A stretch of 14,951 bases of DNA. Origin: Chryseobacterium gleum (GTDB taxonomy: Bacteria > Bacteroidota > Bacteroidia > Flavobacteriales_D > Sanyastnellaceae). Shown here in pieces: positions 7,303 through 14,664 of this stretch (positions are counted from its first letter, which is position 1; the number at the start of each line of letters is the position of its first letter). The notes below the pieces were generated by a model, which was given only the letters and a program-made list of their open reading frames with translations, did no database searches and was not told the origin of the DNA. A program made the translations under genes and the position numbers. The stretch spans positions 1 to 14,951 of the forward strand of contig CAMCUG010000018.1 in NCBI GenBank assembly GCA_945878835.1, given 5' to 3'.

Positions 7303-7307
7303 ATTTG
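7300..7307 (+). promoter_or_regulatory. -7 element for valS, built on the upstream stop codon
   Basis: TAGATTTG is an exact TAnnTTTG match, 18 bases before the valS ATG. Its first three bases are the TAG stop codon of the glycosyltransferase. No -33 TTG is visible at 17-23 bases upstream, so the call rests on the -7 box and its position. Confidence 0.5.
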
Positions 7308-7325
7308 CATCTTCATTCAACACAC

Positions 7326-9941
7326 ATGGAAATTCCAAGCAAATACTCTCCAAACGAGACGGAAGACCGCATTTACGCAATGTGGCTAGAGAAGAAGGTT
7401 TTTAAATCTACTCCTAACGACAAGCCCGCGTACACGATTGTTATTCCTCCTCCGAACGTCACTGGAGTCTTGCACATGGGTCACATGTTGAATAACACCA
7501 TTCAAGATTTGCTCATTCGTCGTGCTCGTATGCGCGGCTTCAACGCTTGTTGGGTTCCCGGTACCGACCACGCCTCTATCGCTACCGAAGCGAAAGTGGT
7601 TCAGAAACTTCGCAAAGAAGGAATCAAAAAATCTGATCTTTCTCGAGATGCATTCATGGAACACGCGTGGGAGTGGACCCACAAGCACGGTGGAATTATT
7701 TTAGATCAATTGAAGAAGTTGGGCGCGAGCTGCGACTGGGATCGCACGCGTTTCACCATGGATCCGAAATATTACGAAAGCGTAATCGATTGCTTCATTG
7801 ACCTTCACAAAAAAGGAAAAATCTATCGCGGCGAACGCATGATCAACTGGGATCCTGCTGCACTTACCGCGCTCTCAGACGAAGAAGTAATACACAAGGA
7901 AATACAATCGAAATTGTATTTCTTGAAATATCAGATTGAAGGAACGAGTGAATTTCTAACCGTAGCAACTACGCGTCCGGAAACCATTCTAGGAGACACC
8001 GCTGTTTGCGTGAATCCGAAAGACGAACGCTACGCACACCTTCACGGAAAGCGCGTAATTGTTCCGTTGGTGAACCGCTCTGTTCCTGTGATTGCCGATG
8101 AATATGTTGAAATCGAATTCGGAACGGGGTGCTTGAAAGTAACTCCAGCGCACGATCAAAACGACTTTATGTTGGGTGAAAAATACCAACTGGAAGTGAT
8201 TAACATGATGAATGCCGACGGAACTATTTCGGAAGCAGGAGGCATGTATGTTGGCCAAGAACGCTTTGCTGTTCGTGATCAAATTGCGAAAGATCTAGAC
8301 GCTGCCGGATTGTTAGCCAAGACGGAAGAACACTTGAATAAAGTTGGATATTCAGAACGCACCGATGTGGTTATTGAACCGCGTTTGTCTTTGCAATGGT
8401 TCGTTGACATGAAAGAGCTGAGCAAGCCTGCTTTGGAAAATGTCATGAACGATACCATTCGTTTCTTCCCTCCGAAATTCAAGAACTCGTATCGCAACTG
8501 GATGGAGAACATCAAAGACTGGTGTATCTCGCGTCAATTGTGGTGGGGACATCGCATTCCCGCATTCTATGCGCCTGACGGAAGTTTTGAAGTAGCTAAA
8601 AATATTGAAGACGCAGTTGCGCAGTTTCAAACCAAAGGCGCTTCATGGAGTGCTTCAGATTTGAAGCAAGACGAAGACGTATTGGACACTTGGTTCAGCT
8701 CTTGGTTGTGGCCAATTAGTGTGTTCGACGGATTCTATTCGAAAGAAGAATTAGACTACTACTACCCCACTGCCGATTTAGTAACGGCTCCAGAGATTAT
8801 GTTCTTCTGGGTGGCTAGAATGATTGTGGCAGGATATGAATACGTTGGAAACTTCCCTTTCAAAAACGTTTACTACACAGGTATCGTTCGCGATAAGCAA
8901 GGAAGAAAGATGAGCAAGTCGTTGGGTAACTCACCCGATCCGATTGAACTCATGCAACAGTTCGGAGCAGACGGTGTTCGCGTTGGAATGTTGCTCTCTT
9001 CTCCTGCTGGAAATGACCTTCCATTCGACGAGTCGTTGTGTGAGCAAGGAAGAAATTTCGCAAATAAAATTTGGAACGCTTTCCGTTTGGTGAAAAGCTG
9101 GGAAGAGAAGATCGATGCTTCGTTGGAGCAACCTGAATCTTCGGCCATTGCTGTGAGGTGGATGAACAATCGCTTCGAGCTAGTGCTTGCCGATATGGAA
9201 GACGGATACGATAAGTTCCGCATTAGCGAAGTGTTGATGCAGACGTACAAATTAATTTGGGACGACTTCTGCGCTTGGTATTTGGAAATGGCGAAGCCAT
9301 CTTACGGAAAAGGAATCGATTCAAAAACATACAACGACACGCTTAATATTTTCCAAAATTTATTGAAAGTGTTGCATCCGTTTATGCCTTTCCTAACCGA
9401 AGAAATGTGGCAACACATGGAATCGTGGCAGACCGAATCGGAAATGATTTGTATTGCGAATTGGCCTGCAGCGCAGAGCTTCGAACCAAATATTCAAAAA
9501 GACTTTGAAGAGTTTGAACAGTTGGTAACGGAAGTTCGCAACGTTCGGAAGAAGCAAAACCTACCGAACAAAGAAGCCTTGGTTGTTTCCTTCATGAAAA
9601 CAGAAAACAGAAATGCTTCTTTCGATGCGGCGTTCACACATTTGTGTCATATCTCTGAATTGAATGAAGTGTCAGAAAAGATGAATCCTTCGTTCAACTT
9701 CATGGTAAACGGCGTTGAGTATTTCATACCATACACAGCGTCTGTAGACGTTGAAGCGGAGCAAGCGAAAATGAAAGAAGAGTTGACTTATCTCGAAGGA
9801 TTCTTGAAGTCTGTTGAGGCGAAATTGACGAACGAACGATTCGTAAACAACGCACCGGCTGCCGTTTTAGACGGAGAAAGGAAAAAGCAATCAGACGCGT
9901 TGAGCAAGATCGCCGCGATTAAAGAACAGCTCGGACAATAG
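7326..9941 (+). CDS. valS: Valyl-tRNA synthetase
   Basis: An 871-residue class Ia aminoacyl-tRNA synthetase charging tRNA-Val with valine. It starts MEIPSKYSPNETEDRIYAMW, typical of the Bacteroidota enzyme. ATG 7326 is chosen over the open frame upstream, which lies within the glycosyltransferase. The ATP-binding 'HIGH' motif is HMGH (50-53) within IPPPNVTGVLHMGHML. The CP1 editing domain carries TTRPETILGDTAV from residue 215 and removes mischarged threonine. WCISRQLWWGHRIPAFY and DVLDTWFSSWLWP are conserved core segments. KMSKS is at 528-532. An anticodon-binding helical domain follows (about 610-760), and the C-terminal 65 residues form the tRNA-contacting coiled coil (EELTYLEGFLKSVEAKL and onwards). 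All expected parts are intact. It is the only translation gene in the window and converges on the next gene with a 3-base gap. Confidence 0.98.
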   Translation: MEIPSKYSPNETEDRIYAMWLEKKVFKSTPNDKPAYTIVIPPPNVTGVLHMGHMLNNTIQDLLIRRARMRGFNACWVPGTDHASIATEAKVVQKLRKEGIKKSDLSRDAFMEHAWEWTHKHGGIILDQLKKLGASCDWDRTRFTMDPKYYESVIDCFIDLHKKGKIYRGERMINWDPAALTALSDEEVIHKEIQSKLYFLKYQIEGTSEFLTVATTRPETILGDTAVCVNPKDERYAHLHGKRVIVPLVNRSVPVIADEYVEIEFGTGCLKVTPAHDQNDFMLGEKYQLEVINMMNADGTISEAGGMYVGQERFAVRDQIAKDLDAAGLLAKTEEHLNKVGYSERTDVVIEPRLSLQWFVDMKELSKPALENVMNDTIRFFPPKFKNSYRNWMENIKDWCISRQLWWGHRIPAFYAPDGSFEVAKNIEDAVAQFQTKGASWSASDLKQDEDVLDTWFSSWLWPISVFDGFYSKEELDYYYPTADLVTAPEIMFFWVARMIVAGYEYVGNFPFKNVYYTGIVRDKQGRKMSKSLGNSPDPIELMQQFGADGVRVGMLLSSPAGNDLPFDESLCEQGRNFANKIWNAFRLVKSWEEKIDASLEQPESSAIAVRWMNNRFELVLADMEDGYDKFRISEVLMQTYKLIWDDFCAWYLEMAKPSYGKGIDSKTYNDTLNIFQNLLKVLHPFMPFLTEEMWQHMESWQTESEMICIANWPAAQSFEPNIQKDFEEFEQLVTEVRNVRKKQNLPNKEALVVSFMKTENRNASFDAAFTHLCHISELNEVSEKMNPSFNFMVNGVEYFIPYTASVDVEAEQAKMKEELTYLEGFLKSVEAKLTNERFVNNAPAAVLDGERKKQSDALSKIAAIKEQLGQ

Positions 9942-9944
9942 AAA

Positions 9945-10691
9945 TTATTTTTTTTGTGTTGAAATGAAATCGCGAACGATTTTCTTTTCAGCGAAAGCTC
10001 GGTTCCAACTGTCGTGTTTGACATCTGGAAAAGAAATGAGGTGAGCATTCGTGTTCACCTTTTTTGTTGCCTTCACCATTCGAACTGAATTCTCAAAAGG
10101 CACTACGTTATCGGCTTCGCCATGAAAAGCCCACACTGCGGTTTGCGTATTGTTCTTCGTTTGTGCAATATCTCCGCCGCCGCAAACCGGCATTGCTGAA
10201 GCAAAGCGATACGGCTGTCGCGCAATGTATTCCCACGTACCATATCCGCCCATGCTCAGTCCTACAATGTACATGCGCGTGGTATCAATCATTGTGGAAT
10301 TTGCTACCAATGAGTCAATGCCATGCATAAGAACCTCCATAGGCCATGTCGGATTTTTTTTCATGGTATGAACAACAGCCTTCCAATCGACATCGGTCCA
10401 GCGCTGGTCGCTCGGACATTGCGGTGCCCACAAAACATAGTGCTCCAATCCTGCAGACTTTAGCGTTTGCATGAGCACAGGTAAACCCACTTTCGTTTGC
10501 GCAACATTGTCGCTTCCGCGCTCTCCCGCGCCATGTAAAAACAGGATAAACGGCAATCGCGCTTCATAATCTCCCTTCACCACATACTCTTTCAATGGTA
10601 ATTTCTTTCCATTTGAAACAAGGAATTTCTCCTGTTGCGCTTGGGTTTCAGCAAGGATAAGCAAACATATAACTAGAAAAAGGCCTCTCAT
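9945..10691 (-). CDS. Secreted alpha/beta-hydrolase (carboxylesterase / PHB-depolymerase-like esterase)
   Basis: A 248-residue protein with a signal peptide (MRGLFLVICLLILAETQAQ) and no lipobox cysteine, so it is probably periplasmic or exported. The oxyanion-hole segment is LFLHGAGERG (51-60). The nucleophile elbow is GLSMGGYG with Ser146; the catalytic acid is Asp194 in FHGEADNVVP; the catalytic histidine is His226 in VKHDSW. This architecture and the HGxGERG motif match the prolyl-oligopeptidase/phospholipase-carboxylesterase-type hydrolases annotated as esterases in many Bacteroidota. The triad is complete. The natural ester or peptide substrate is unknown. It is convergent with valS (3 bases apart) and divergent from tonB. 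A perfect TATCTTTG -7 box sits 31 bases ahead of its ATG. Confidence 0.82.
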   Translation of the reverse strand: MRGLFLVICLLILAETQAQQEKFLVSNGKKLPLKEYVVKGDYEARLPFILFLHGAGERGSDNVAQTKVGLPVLMQTLKSAGLEHYVLWAPQCPSDQRWTDVDWKAVVHTMKKNPTWPMEVLMHGIDSLVANSTMIDTTRMYIVGLSMGGYGTWEYIARQPYRFASAMPVCGGGDIAQTKNNTQTAVWAFHGEADNVVPFENSVRMVKATKKVNTNAHLISFPDVKHDSWNRAFAEKKIVRDFISTQKK

Positions 10692-10722
10692 AGAAATGAA
10701 ATTTTTGAATGGATATGACGCT

Positions 10723-10730
10723 CAAAGATA
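10723..10730 (-). promoter_or_regulatory. -7 element for the secreted hydrolase gene
   Basis: On the minus strand the sequence reads TATCTTTG, an exact TAnnTTTG match, ending 31 bases upstream of the ATG at 10691. The nearest upstream TTG is 14 bases away, which is shorter than the usual -33 spacing. Confidence 0.5.
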
Positions 10731-10760
10731 GCACGCTCACAGACCAACAGGACTTCGCCT

Positions 10761-10768
10761 TTCGTTTG
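10761..10768 (+). promoter_or_regulatory. Candidate -7 element for the tonB operon
   Basis: TTCGTTTG, one mismatch to TAnnTTTG, ends 18 bases before the preferred tonB ATG at 10787. Together with the hydrolase box at 10723-10730 it would make a divergent promoter pair about 30 bases apart. If it is the true promoter, the longer upstream start at 10709 cannot be used. Confidence 0.3.
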
Positions 10769-10786
10769 AAAAAGAAAACAACAGTT

Positions 10787-11587
10787 ATGAAAACGACTCG
10801 CACCCTTTTCAAAACACTCGATGAAGTGGTTTTTGAAACACGAAACAAAATGTATGGAGCTTATACGCTTCGCAAGAATTACGGACGCAGAACGTTGCTC
10901 TCCACTGCCATAGGAATATGCATGGTTTCCGGATTCCTCTTCGCGCTAACCCTTTCCAACAAAGCCATTGAGAAAAAAGCACCGGAAGTGCAGATGTCAC
11001 AATTGGCGACGGTTCGTTTGGACGAGATAAAAATTCAACCTAAAAAAGAACCGAAGAAACAATCTCTCGTGCAGAAAGCACAGGGAGGCGTCGCAGAAAA
11101 CCGCACGTTGACTATTGTAGATAACACTTCCAAAAAAACCAATATCTTCTCACGTTTTGGAGGAATTGGCCTTGGCGGCGACGACGACGATTTCTTCGGA
11201 TTTCCTGAAGAACCCAATTTCACTGTGGACACCACAACGGTGAAAAAGAAAAAAAATAACAATTTCAAAACATTCGCTCAATTCATGCCCGAATATCCTG
11301 GCGGAATTTCTGAACTTTATGCATTTCTTCAAGAAAACATCTATTATCCAGAACGCATGAAAAACCTCGGAATAGAGGGCACTGTCTACGTTTCTTTCGT
11401 TATTGAAGAAGACGGAAGCATATCCAGAGTGGGCATTGAACGTGGCATTGACAATGGCGAAGAGTTGAACAAAATAGCCATAAAAGCCATTCAAAAAATG
11501 CCGAATTGGATCCCTGGACGTAGCGGAAATACGTCCGTGGCTGTAAAACAAACTATTCCTATTCAATTTTCACTCGTAAACGATTAA
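10787..11587 (+). CDS. tonB: Energy transducer TonB
   Basis: A 266-residue inner-membrane protein that spans the periplasm and passes proton-motive energy from ExbB/ExbD to outer-membrane TonB-dependent receptors. The N-terminal segment LDEVVFETRNKMYGAYTLRK (11-30) is the cytosolic motif typical of Bacteroidota TonB proteins. A single membrane helix follows at about 37-57. The spacer is short and Lys/Pro-rich only at 82-92, unlike the long Pro-rich spacer of E. coli TonB. It contains a glycine patch next to an acidic run (GIGLGGDDDDFF, about 127-137). The C-terminal TonB domain spans about 165-266, with FMPEYPGGISELYAFLQENI, YPERMKNLGIEGTVYVSFVI and the terminal PIQFSL. ATG 10787 is preferred over 10709, because family members begin close to MKTTRTLFKTLDE. 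No exbB or exbD is in the window. The stop codon is part of the next gene's candidate promoter. Confidence 0.9.
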   Translation: MKTTRTLFKTLDEVVFETRNKMYGAYTLRKNYGRRTLLSTAIGICMVSGFLFALTLSNKAIEKKAPEVQMSQLATVRLDEIKIQPKKEPKKQSLVQKAQGGVAENRTLTIVDNTSKKTNIFSRFGGIGLGGDDDDFFGFPEEPNFTVDTTTVKKKKNNNFKTFAQFMPEYPGGISELYAFLQENIYYPERMKNLGIEGTVYVSFVIEEDGSISRVGIERGIDNGEELNKIAIKAIQKMPNWIPGRSGNTSVAVKQTIPIQFSLVND

Positions 11588-11592
11588 ATTTG
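11585..11592 (+). promoter_or_regulatory. -7 element inside the tonB operon, built on the tonB stop codon
   Basis: TAAATTTG is an exact TAnnTTTG match ending 6 bases before ATG 11599, which would give a leaderless transcript. Its first three bases are the TAA stop of tonB. No -33 TTG is seen. It may act as an internal promoter for the small membrane protein, binding protein and TPR genes. Confidence 0.5.
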
Positions 11593-11598
11593 CACCCT

Positions 11599-11814
11599 AT
11601 GCTAAAAAAGCCGTTGCTCATTAGTCAGATTATTATGGTAGGAGTATTCATTGGAATGGCCATCTTTTGTGTGGCCTCCAATGCGTTAGACAACACCTTG
11701 CCGGGCCAAAAAAAATATTGGTTTGCAGTGGTGCTCTTGTTGTATGCTGCCTTGCGCGCAAGAAGAATTGTCAAAGCGTGGAAGGGACTTAACGCTGAGG
11801 ACACCACATTATGA
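11599..11814 (+). CDS. 71-residue two-helix membrane protein of unknown function
   Basis: A 71-residue protein with two predicted membrane helices: about 7-28 (LISQIIMVGVFIGMAIFCVA) and about 40-53 (YWFAVVLLLYAALR), followed by a basic ARRIVKAWKG tail. By the positive-inside rule the C-terminus, and with two helices also the N-terminus (MLKK), should face the cytosol. ATG 11599 is preferred over the in-frame TTG at 11590, which lies inside a perfect -7 box. I recognise no family. The stop overlaps the ATG of the downstream lipoprotein by 4 bases (ATGA), strong evidence that it is translated and coupled. Its place between TonB and a binding lipoprotein suggests an accessory part of an envelope transport or sensing complex, but this is inference. 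Confidence 0.75.
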   Translation: MLKKPLLISQIIMVGVFIGMAIFCVASNALDNTLPGQKKYWFAVVLLLYAALRARRIVKAWKGLNAEDTTL

Positions 11815-12740
11815 AAAAATTATTCTTTCTATTCCTCGTCGGCGCTTTCCTTGGTAGCTGCGGCAACTACGACACATCAGCAGAAGGCATTTCATCGGGT
11901 GAATTGAAAATTGGAGTCGATGAGAGTTACAGCCTCATGATTCAATCGCAGATTCCGGTTTATCAGCAGATTTACGACAAGGCGAAAATCAATCCTACCT
12001 ATTCTACTGAAGAAAATATCATTCGCTTATTGTTGGCAGATAGCATTCAAGCTGCAATAATTAACCGCCCTCTTTCACAAGCTGAATTAGATTTCTTTGC
12101 TTCGAAACAACGCATTCCTGAATCTGTGAAAATTGCTACAGATGCCATTGCAATTATTATTCATCAGGAAAATCAAGATTCTGTTTTAACCCTTGATCAA
12201 GCGAAACAAGTTCTAGGCGGACAAATTACCAACTGGAATCAGATTAACCCTTCCAACAAAAACGGAGACATTCAAATCATCTTCGATCACAACGGATCGT
12301 GCAATGCGCGTTTCGTGCAGGAGAGTTTTTTGAATGATGGCGGAATGCCTGCTAACTTCTTTGCCATGGACAGCACAGCTGCTGTGATTAACTACGTTCA
12401 CGACAATCCGGGTGCCATTGGAATTATATCAGTTAGTTGGATTACTGATCCAGAAGACAAGGTTACCAAGGCTTTCAGAGATAAAATTGATGTTGTTGGA
12501 ATTTTAAACAACACCTTAACCGATCACCCCGAGCGTGTGAGATATCCTTTCCAAGCCTATGTCTTCGACAAGAGCTATCCATTTACCCGAGATGTCTATG
12601 CTATCCGCACAGGGTTGAAGGGAACCGTGGGAACAGGATTCATTTCTTTCTTGAACGGAGAGAAGGGCCAATTGATCATTCACAAAATGGGCATGGTTGC
12701 TGCAACGTCGCCCACAAGAGTTATTCGAATTAAAGACTAA
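11811..12740 (+). CDS. PstS-like substrate-binding lipoprotein
   Basis: A 309-residue protein with a lipoprotein signal peptide (MKKLFFLFLVGAFLGSC, lipidated Cys17). The fold is that of the PBP-like/PstS family: LKIGVDES (32-39), AAIINRPLSQAELDFF (81-96), TDAIAIIIH (110-118), LTLDQAKQVLGGQITNWNQI (126-145), NPGAIGIISVSW (199-210) and GTGFISFLNGEKGQLIIHK (274-292). These match the phosphate ABC-transporter binding protein in order and spacing. However, the canonical phosphate-binding SGT-type loop is replaced by DHNGSCNAR (159-167), and the early GSTT-type loop is absent, so phosphate may not be the ligand. No pstCAB or phoU is present. The neighbours are tonB, a two-helix protein and a TPR lipoprotein, which suggests a role different from ABC import. 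Starts within the stop of the upstream gene. Confidence 0.85.
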   Translation: MKKLFFLFLVGAFLGSCGNYDTSAEGISSGELKIGVDESYSLMIQSQIPVYQQIYDKAKINPTYSTEENIIRLLLADSIQAAIINRPLSQAELDFFASKQRIPESVKIATDAIAIIIHQENQDSVLTLDQAKQVLGGQITNWNQINPSNKNGDIQIIFDHNGSCNARFVQESFLNDGGMPANFFAMDSTAAVINYVHDNPGAIGIISVSWITDPEDKVTKAFRDKIDVVGILNNTLTDHPERVRYPFQAYVFDKSYPFTRDVYAIRTGLKGTVGTGFISFLNGEKGQLIIHKMGMVAATSPTRVIRIKD

Positions 12741-12757
12741 ACCTGAAATAAGTAAAC

Positions 12758-14557
12758 ATGAATATGAAGAACCTATTCACAATCCTTGTAGCCAATGTGC
12801 TACTTCTTTCGTGCACAGCACAAAAAAACGCTCCACTGGAACTCAATCCAGCATTCGACCCTATCCGCACTTCAACATTGAATGAGCGCTATGAAAAAGC
12901 ACTTCGTGATTTGGCTGGAATGCCCAACAGCGCAGAGAAATTCGCGGTTGACGGATATAACTACTTAGAATGGGCAGTAGATGAAAAATTAATTGACCCC
13001 CTTAAAACTGCCGAAGCCAAAGGAGCCTTCTATGCAGGTTTGCTGGCAGACTCCCTTTTCCCTCTGAACTACGTTGGATTGGGACAAATTGAATTGCGTG
13101 AAGGAAACGGAGGAAAGGCAGATACCTACTTCGCTAAAGCGCGCAGCATTGTTGACAACAAGAAATTCAAAGCGTCTAAAGATTTAAAGTACACCACCTA
13201 CATTGCTATTGCCGCAGCAAACATTGCTGAAACCTCAAAGAATCTCAATGCTGCAAAAACCGTTTTAGACGCCTTAGCTGAAGTTGAAATTACAAATCAA
13301 AACATCGTATTGCAGCTTGGATTAACGCTTGGAGACTACAATAGTTTTAAAGAAATCAACGACCAGTCGAAAGCCATTACACAATACAACAAGTGCTTGG
13401 AAATTGACCCGAAATATGTTCCTGCCTTGTACCGCAAAGCCAAATTATACCGCGGTGCGAAAAACAATGACGAAGCGTTGAAATTCTTCAACGAAGCAAT
13501 CGCAACTGATCCAACCTTCGCACCTTCTTACCGCGAAAAGGCAGAGCTTTTAAAAGATTACGCACGTTTTGAAGAGGCTATTTCAGCTTACGCAAAATAC
13601 TTAGAGTTAAACAATTCTTGTCGTGTTCAACAACGTTATGCCTCGTTCTTTTATTTAACGAAAAACTATGAGCGTGCAATCTACGAAGTAACCGCAACTA
13701 TGCCTTGTAATCCTGATAACCATACTTTAAATCGCGTACTCGGATATTCATATTTGGAAACGAAAAACTTCGAAGAAGCTAAAAAATACATGGATATTTA
13801 TTTTGCGAGACAAGACGTGAAAATCCACGACGCTACTGACTATGCTAACTACAGCAAAATTTGCTTGGGATTGGGTCAAGACAGTTTAGGAATTGTATAC
13901 TTGGAAAAAGCCATTGAGCTCTTCCCGGAATACACCGAGGGTTACAATGAAATTGCAACGATCTATACCAACAAAGCCATTGCTTCTAAAGGAAAAGAAA
14001 ACGAAGCTCTTCGCATTAAGCTATACAGCCAAGCAGCCAACTGGTACGAAAAGAAAATGGTGAAGTTGGGCGCAGACCCGAAAGACCAATTCATTCAAGG
14101 GCAGATGTTCTATTTCTCGCAACAGTATGTATTGGCAGACACGACATTCCGCAGAAGCTCTGTTCGCTATCCAGAGGCGTGGTTCTGGGTTGCAAAATCT
14201 CAAAATAAAATTGACCTTGCGGCAGTAACAGAAACTAGCCCTGCACAAGGATTGGCAAAGCCGTTCTACGAGAAAGGAATTATTTTAGTTGGACAAGATC
14301 CTGCAATCATTGAAAAGAACAAAAAGAACTTAGCCGAGGCATACCAATACCTTGGTTTGTACTACGGAAACATGGGCGACATCAACTGCTCTAAGTCTGC
14401 ATGGAACCAGGTTCTTCAATTGGAACCAACAAATAAATTTGCTAACCAACTCTTGGTTACGCCAGAAACATTAGACCCCGAATTGGTTGCAGCACCTGGC
14501 GATTGTCAGTTGGTTGTGTATCCTGAAATTCCAAAGGAAGAAACTGAAGGAAACTAA
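12758..14557 (+). CDS. TPR-repeat lipoprotein
   Basis: A 599-residue lipoprotein. The signal sequence MNMKNLFTILVANVLLLSC ends in a lipobox with Cys19 (Cys17 if translation begins at the second Met, 12764). The body is mostly helical, with tetratricopeptide repeats. The clearest lie at about 187-290, for example KAITQYNKCLEIDPKYVPAL followed by DEALKFFNEAIATDPTFAPS and FEEAISAYAKYLELN. Weaker ones are at about 297-400 (including LGIVYLEKAIELFPEYTEGY) and about 530-570 near the C-terminus. TPR arrays mediate protein-protein contacts, so this is probably a periplasm-facing scaffold anchored in the inner or outer membrane. It begins 17 bases after the PstS-like gene with no terminator between, so it belongs to the tonB operon. 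A strong terminator follows it. Confidence 0.85.
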   Translation: MNMKNLFTILVANVLLLSCTAQKNAPLELNPAFDPIRTSTLNERYEKALRDLAGMPNSAEKFAVDGYNYLEWAVDEKLIDPLKTAEAKGAFYAGLLADSLFPLNYVGLGQIELREGNGGKADTYFAKARSIVDNKKFKASKDLKYTTYIAIAAANIAETSKNLNAAKTVLDALAEVEITNQNIVLQLGLTLGDYNSFKEINDQSKAITQYNKCLEIDPKYVPALYRKAKLYRGAKNNDEALKFFNEAIATDPTFAPSYREKAELLKDYARFEEAISAYAKYLELNNSCRVQQRYASFFYLTKNYERAIYEVTATMPCNPDNHTLNRVLGYSYLETKNFEEAKKYMDIYFARQDVKIHDATDYANYSKICLGLGQDSLGIVYLEKAIELFPEYTEGYNEIATIYTNKAIASKGKENEALRIKLYSQAANWYEKKMVKLGADPKDQFIQGQMFYFSQQYVLADTTFRRSSVRYPEAWFWVAKSQNKIDLAAVTETSPAQGLAKPFYEKGIILVGQDPAIIEKNKKNLAEAYQYLGLYYGNMGDINCSKSAWNQVLQLEPTNKFANQLLVTPETLDPELVAAPGDCQLVVYPEIPKEETEGN

Positions 14558-14601
14558 TTTCAACTTTCGGAAGAAGCAAGTGTTCACTTTCTTCTTTTAA
14601 T

Positions 14602-14647
14602 AACTCCCAATACTTCCTGAAAAGGAGAGCATTGGGAGTTTATTTTT
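14602..14647 (+). terminator. Intrinsic terminator of the tonB-TPR operon
   Basis: AACTCCCAAT (14602-14611) and ATTGGGAGTT (14631-14640) form a perfect 10-base-pair stem. Inside it a second short stem TCCT/AGGA closes a GAAA tetraloop (14619-14622). The stem is followed by TATTTTT (14641-14647). It lies 45 bases after the TPR stop codon. Nothing else was recognised in 14558-14664 apart from the palindrome before the next gene. Confidence 0.85.
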
Positions 14648-14649
14648 GA

Positions 14650-14664
14650 AGTACAATTTGTACT
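14650..14664 (+). promoter_or_regulatory. Perfect 15-base palindrome at the start of the next gene
   Basis: AGTACAA, central T, TTGTACT: two 7-base arms in perfect inverted repeat, ending exactly one base before ATG 14665. It contains an ATTTG that resembles the end of a -7 box (TACAATTTG has one extra base between TA and TTTG). A TTG at 14632-14634 stands 17 bases upstream. It may be an operator overlapping the promoter; motif evidence only. Confidence 0.35.

Noticed and set aside
10709..10786. 26-residue N-terminal extension of TonB from ATG 10709.
   Set aside because: Bacteroidota TonB proteins begin near the TLDEVVFExRNKxYGAY motif, and a candidate -7 box lies inside the extension.
11150..11566. 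A 138-codon minus-strand open frame opposite tonB.
   Set aside because: It is opposite the conserved TonB C-terminal domain and has no family resemblance.
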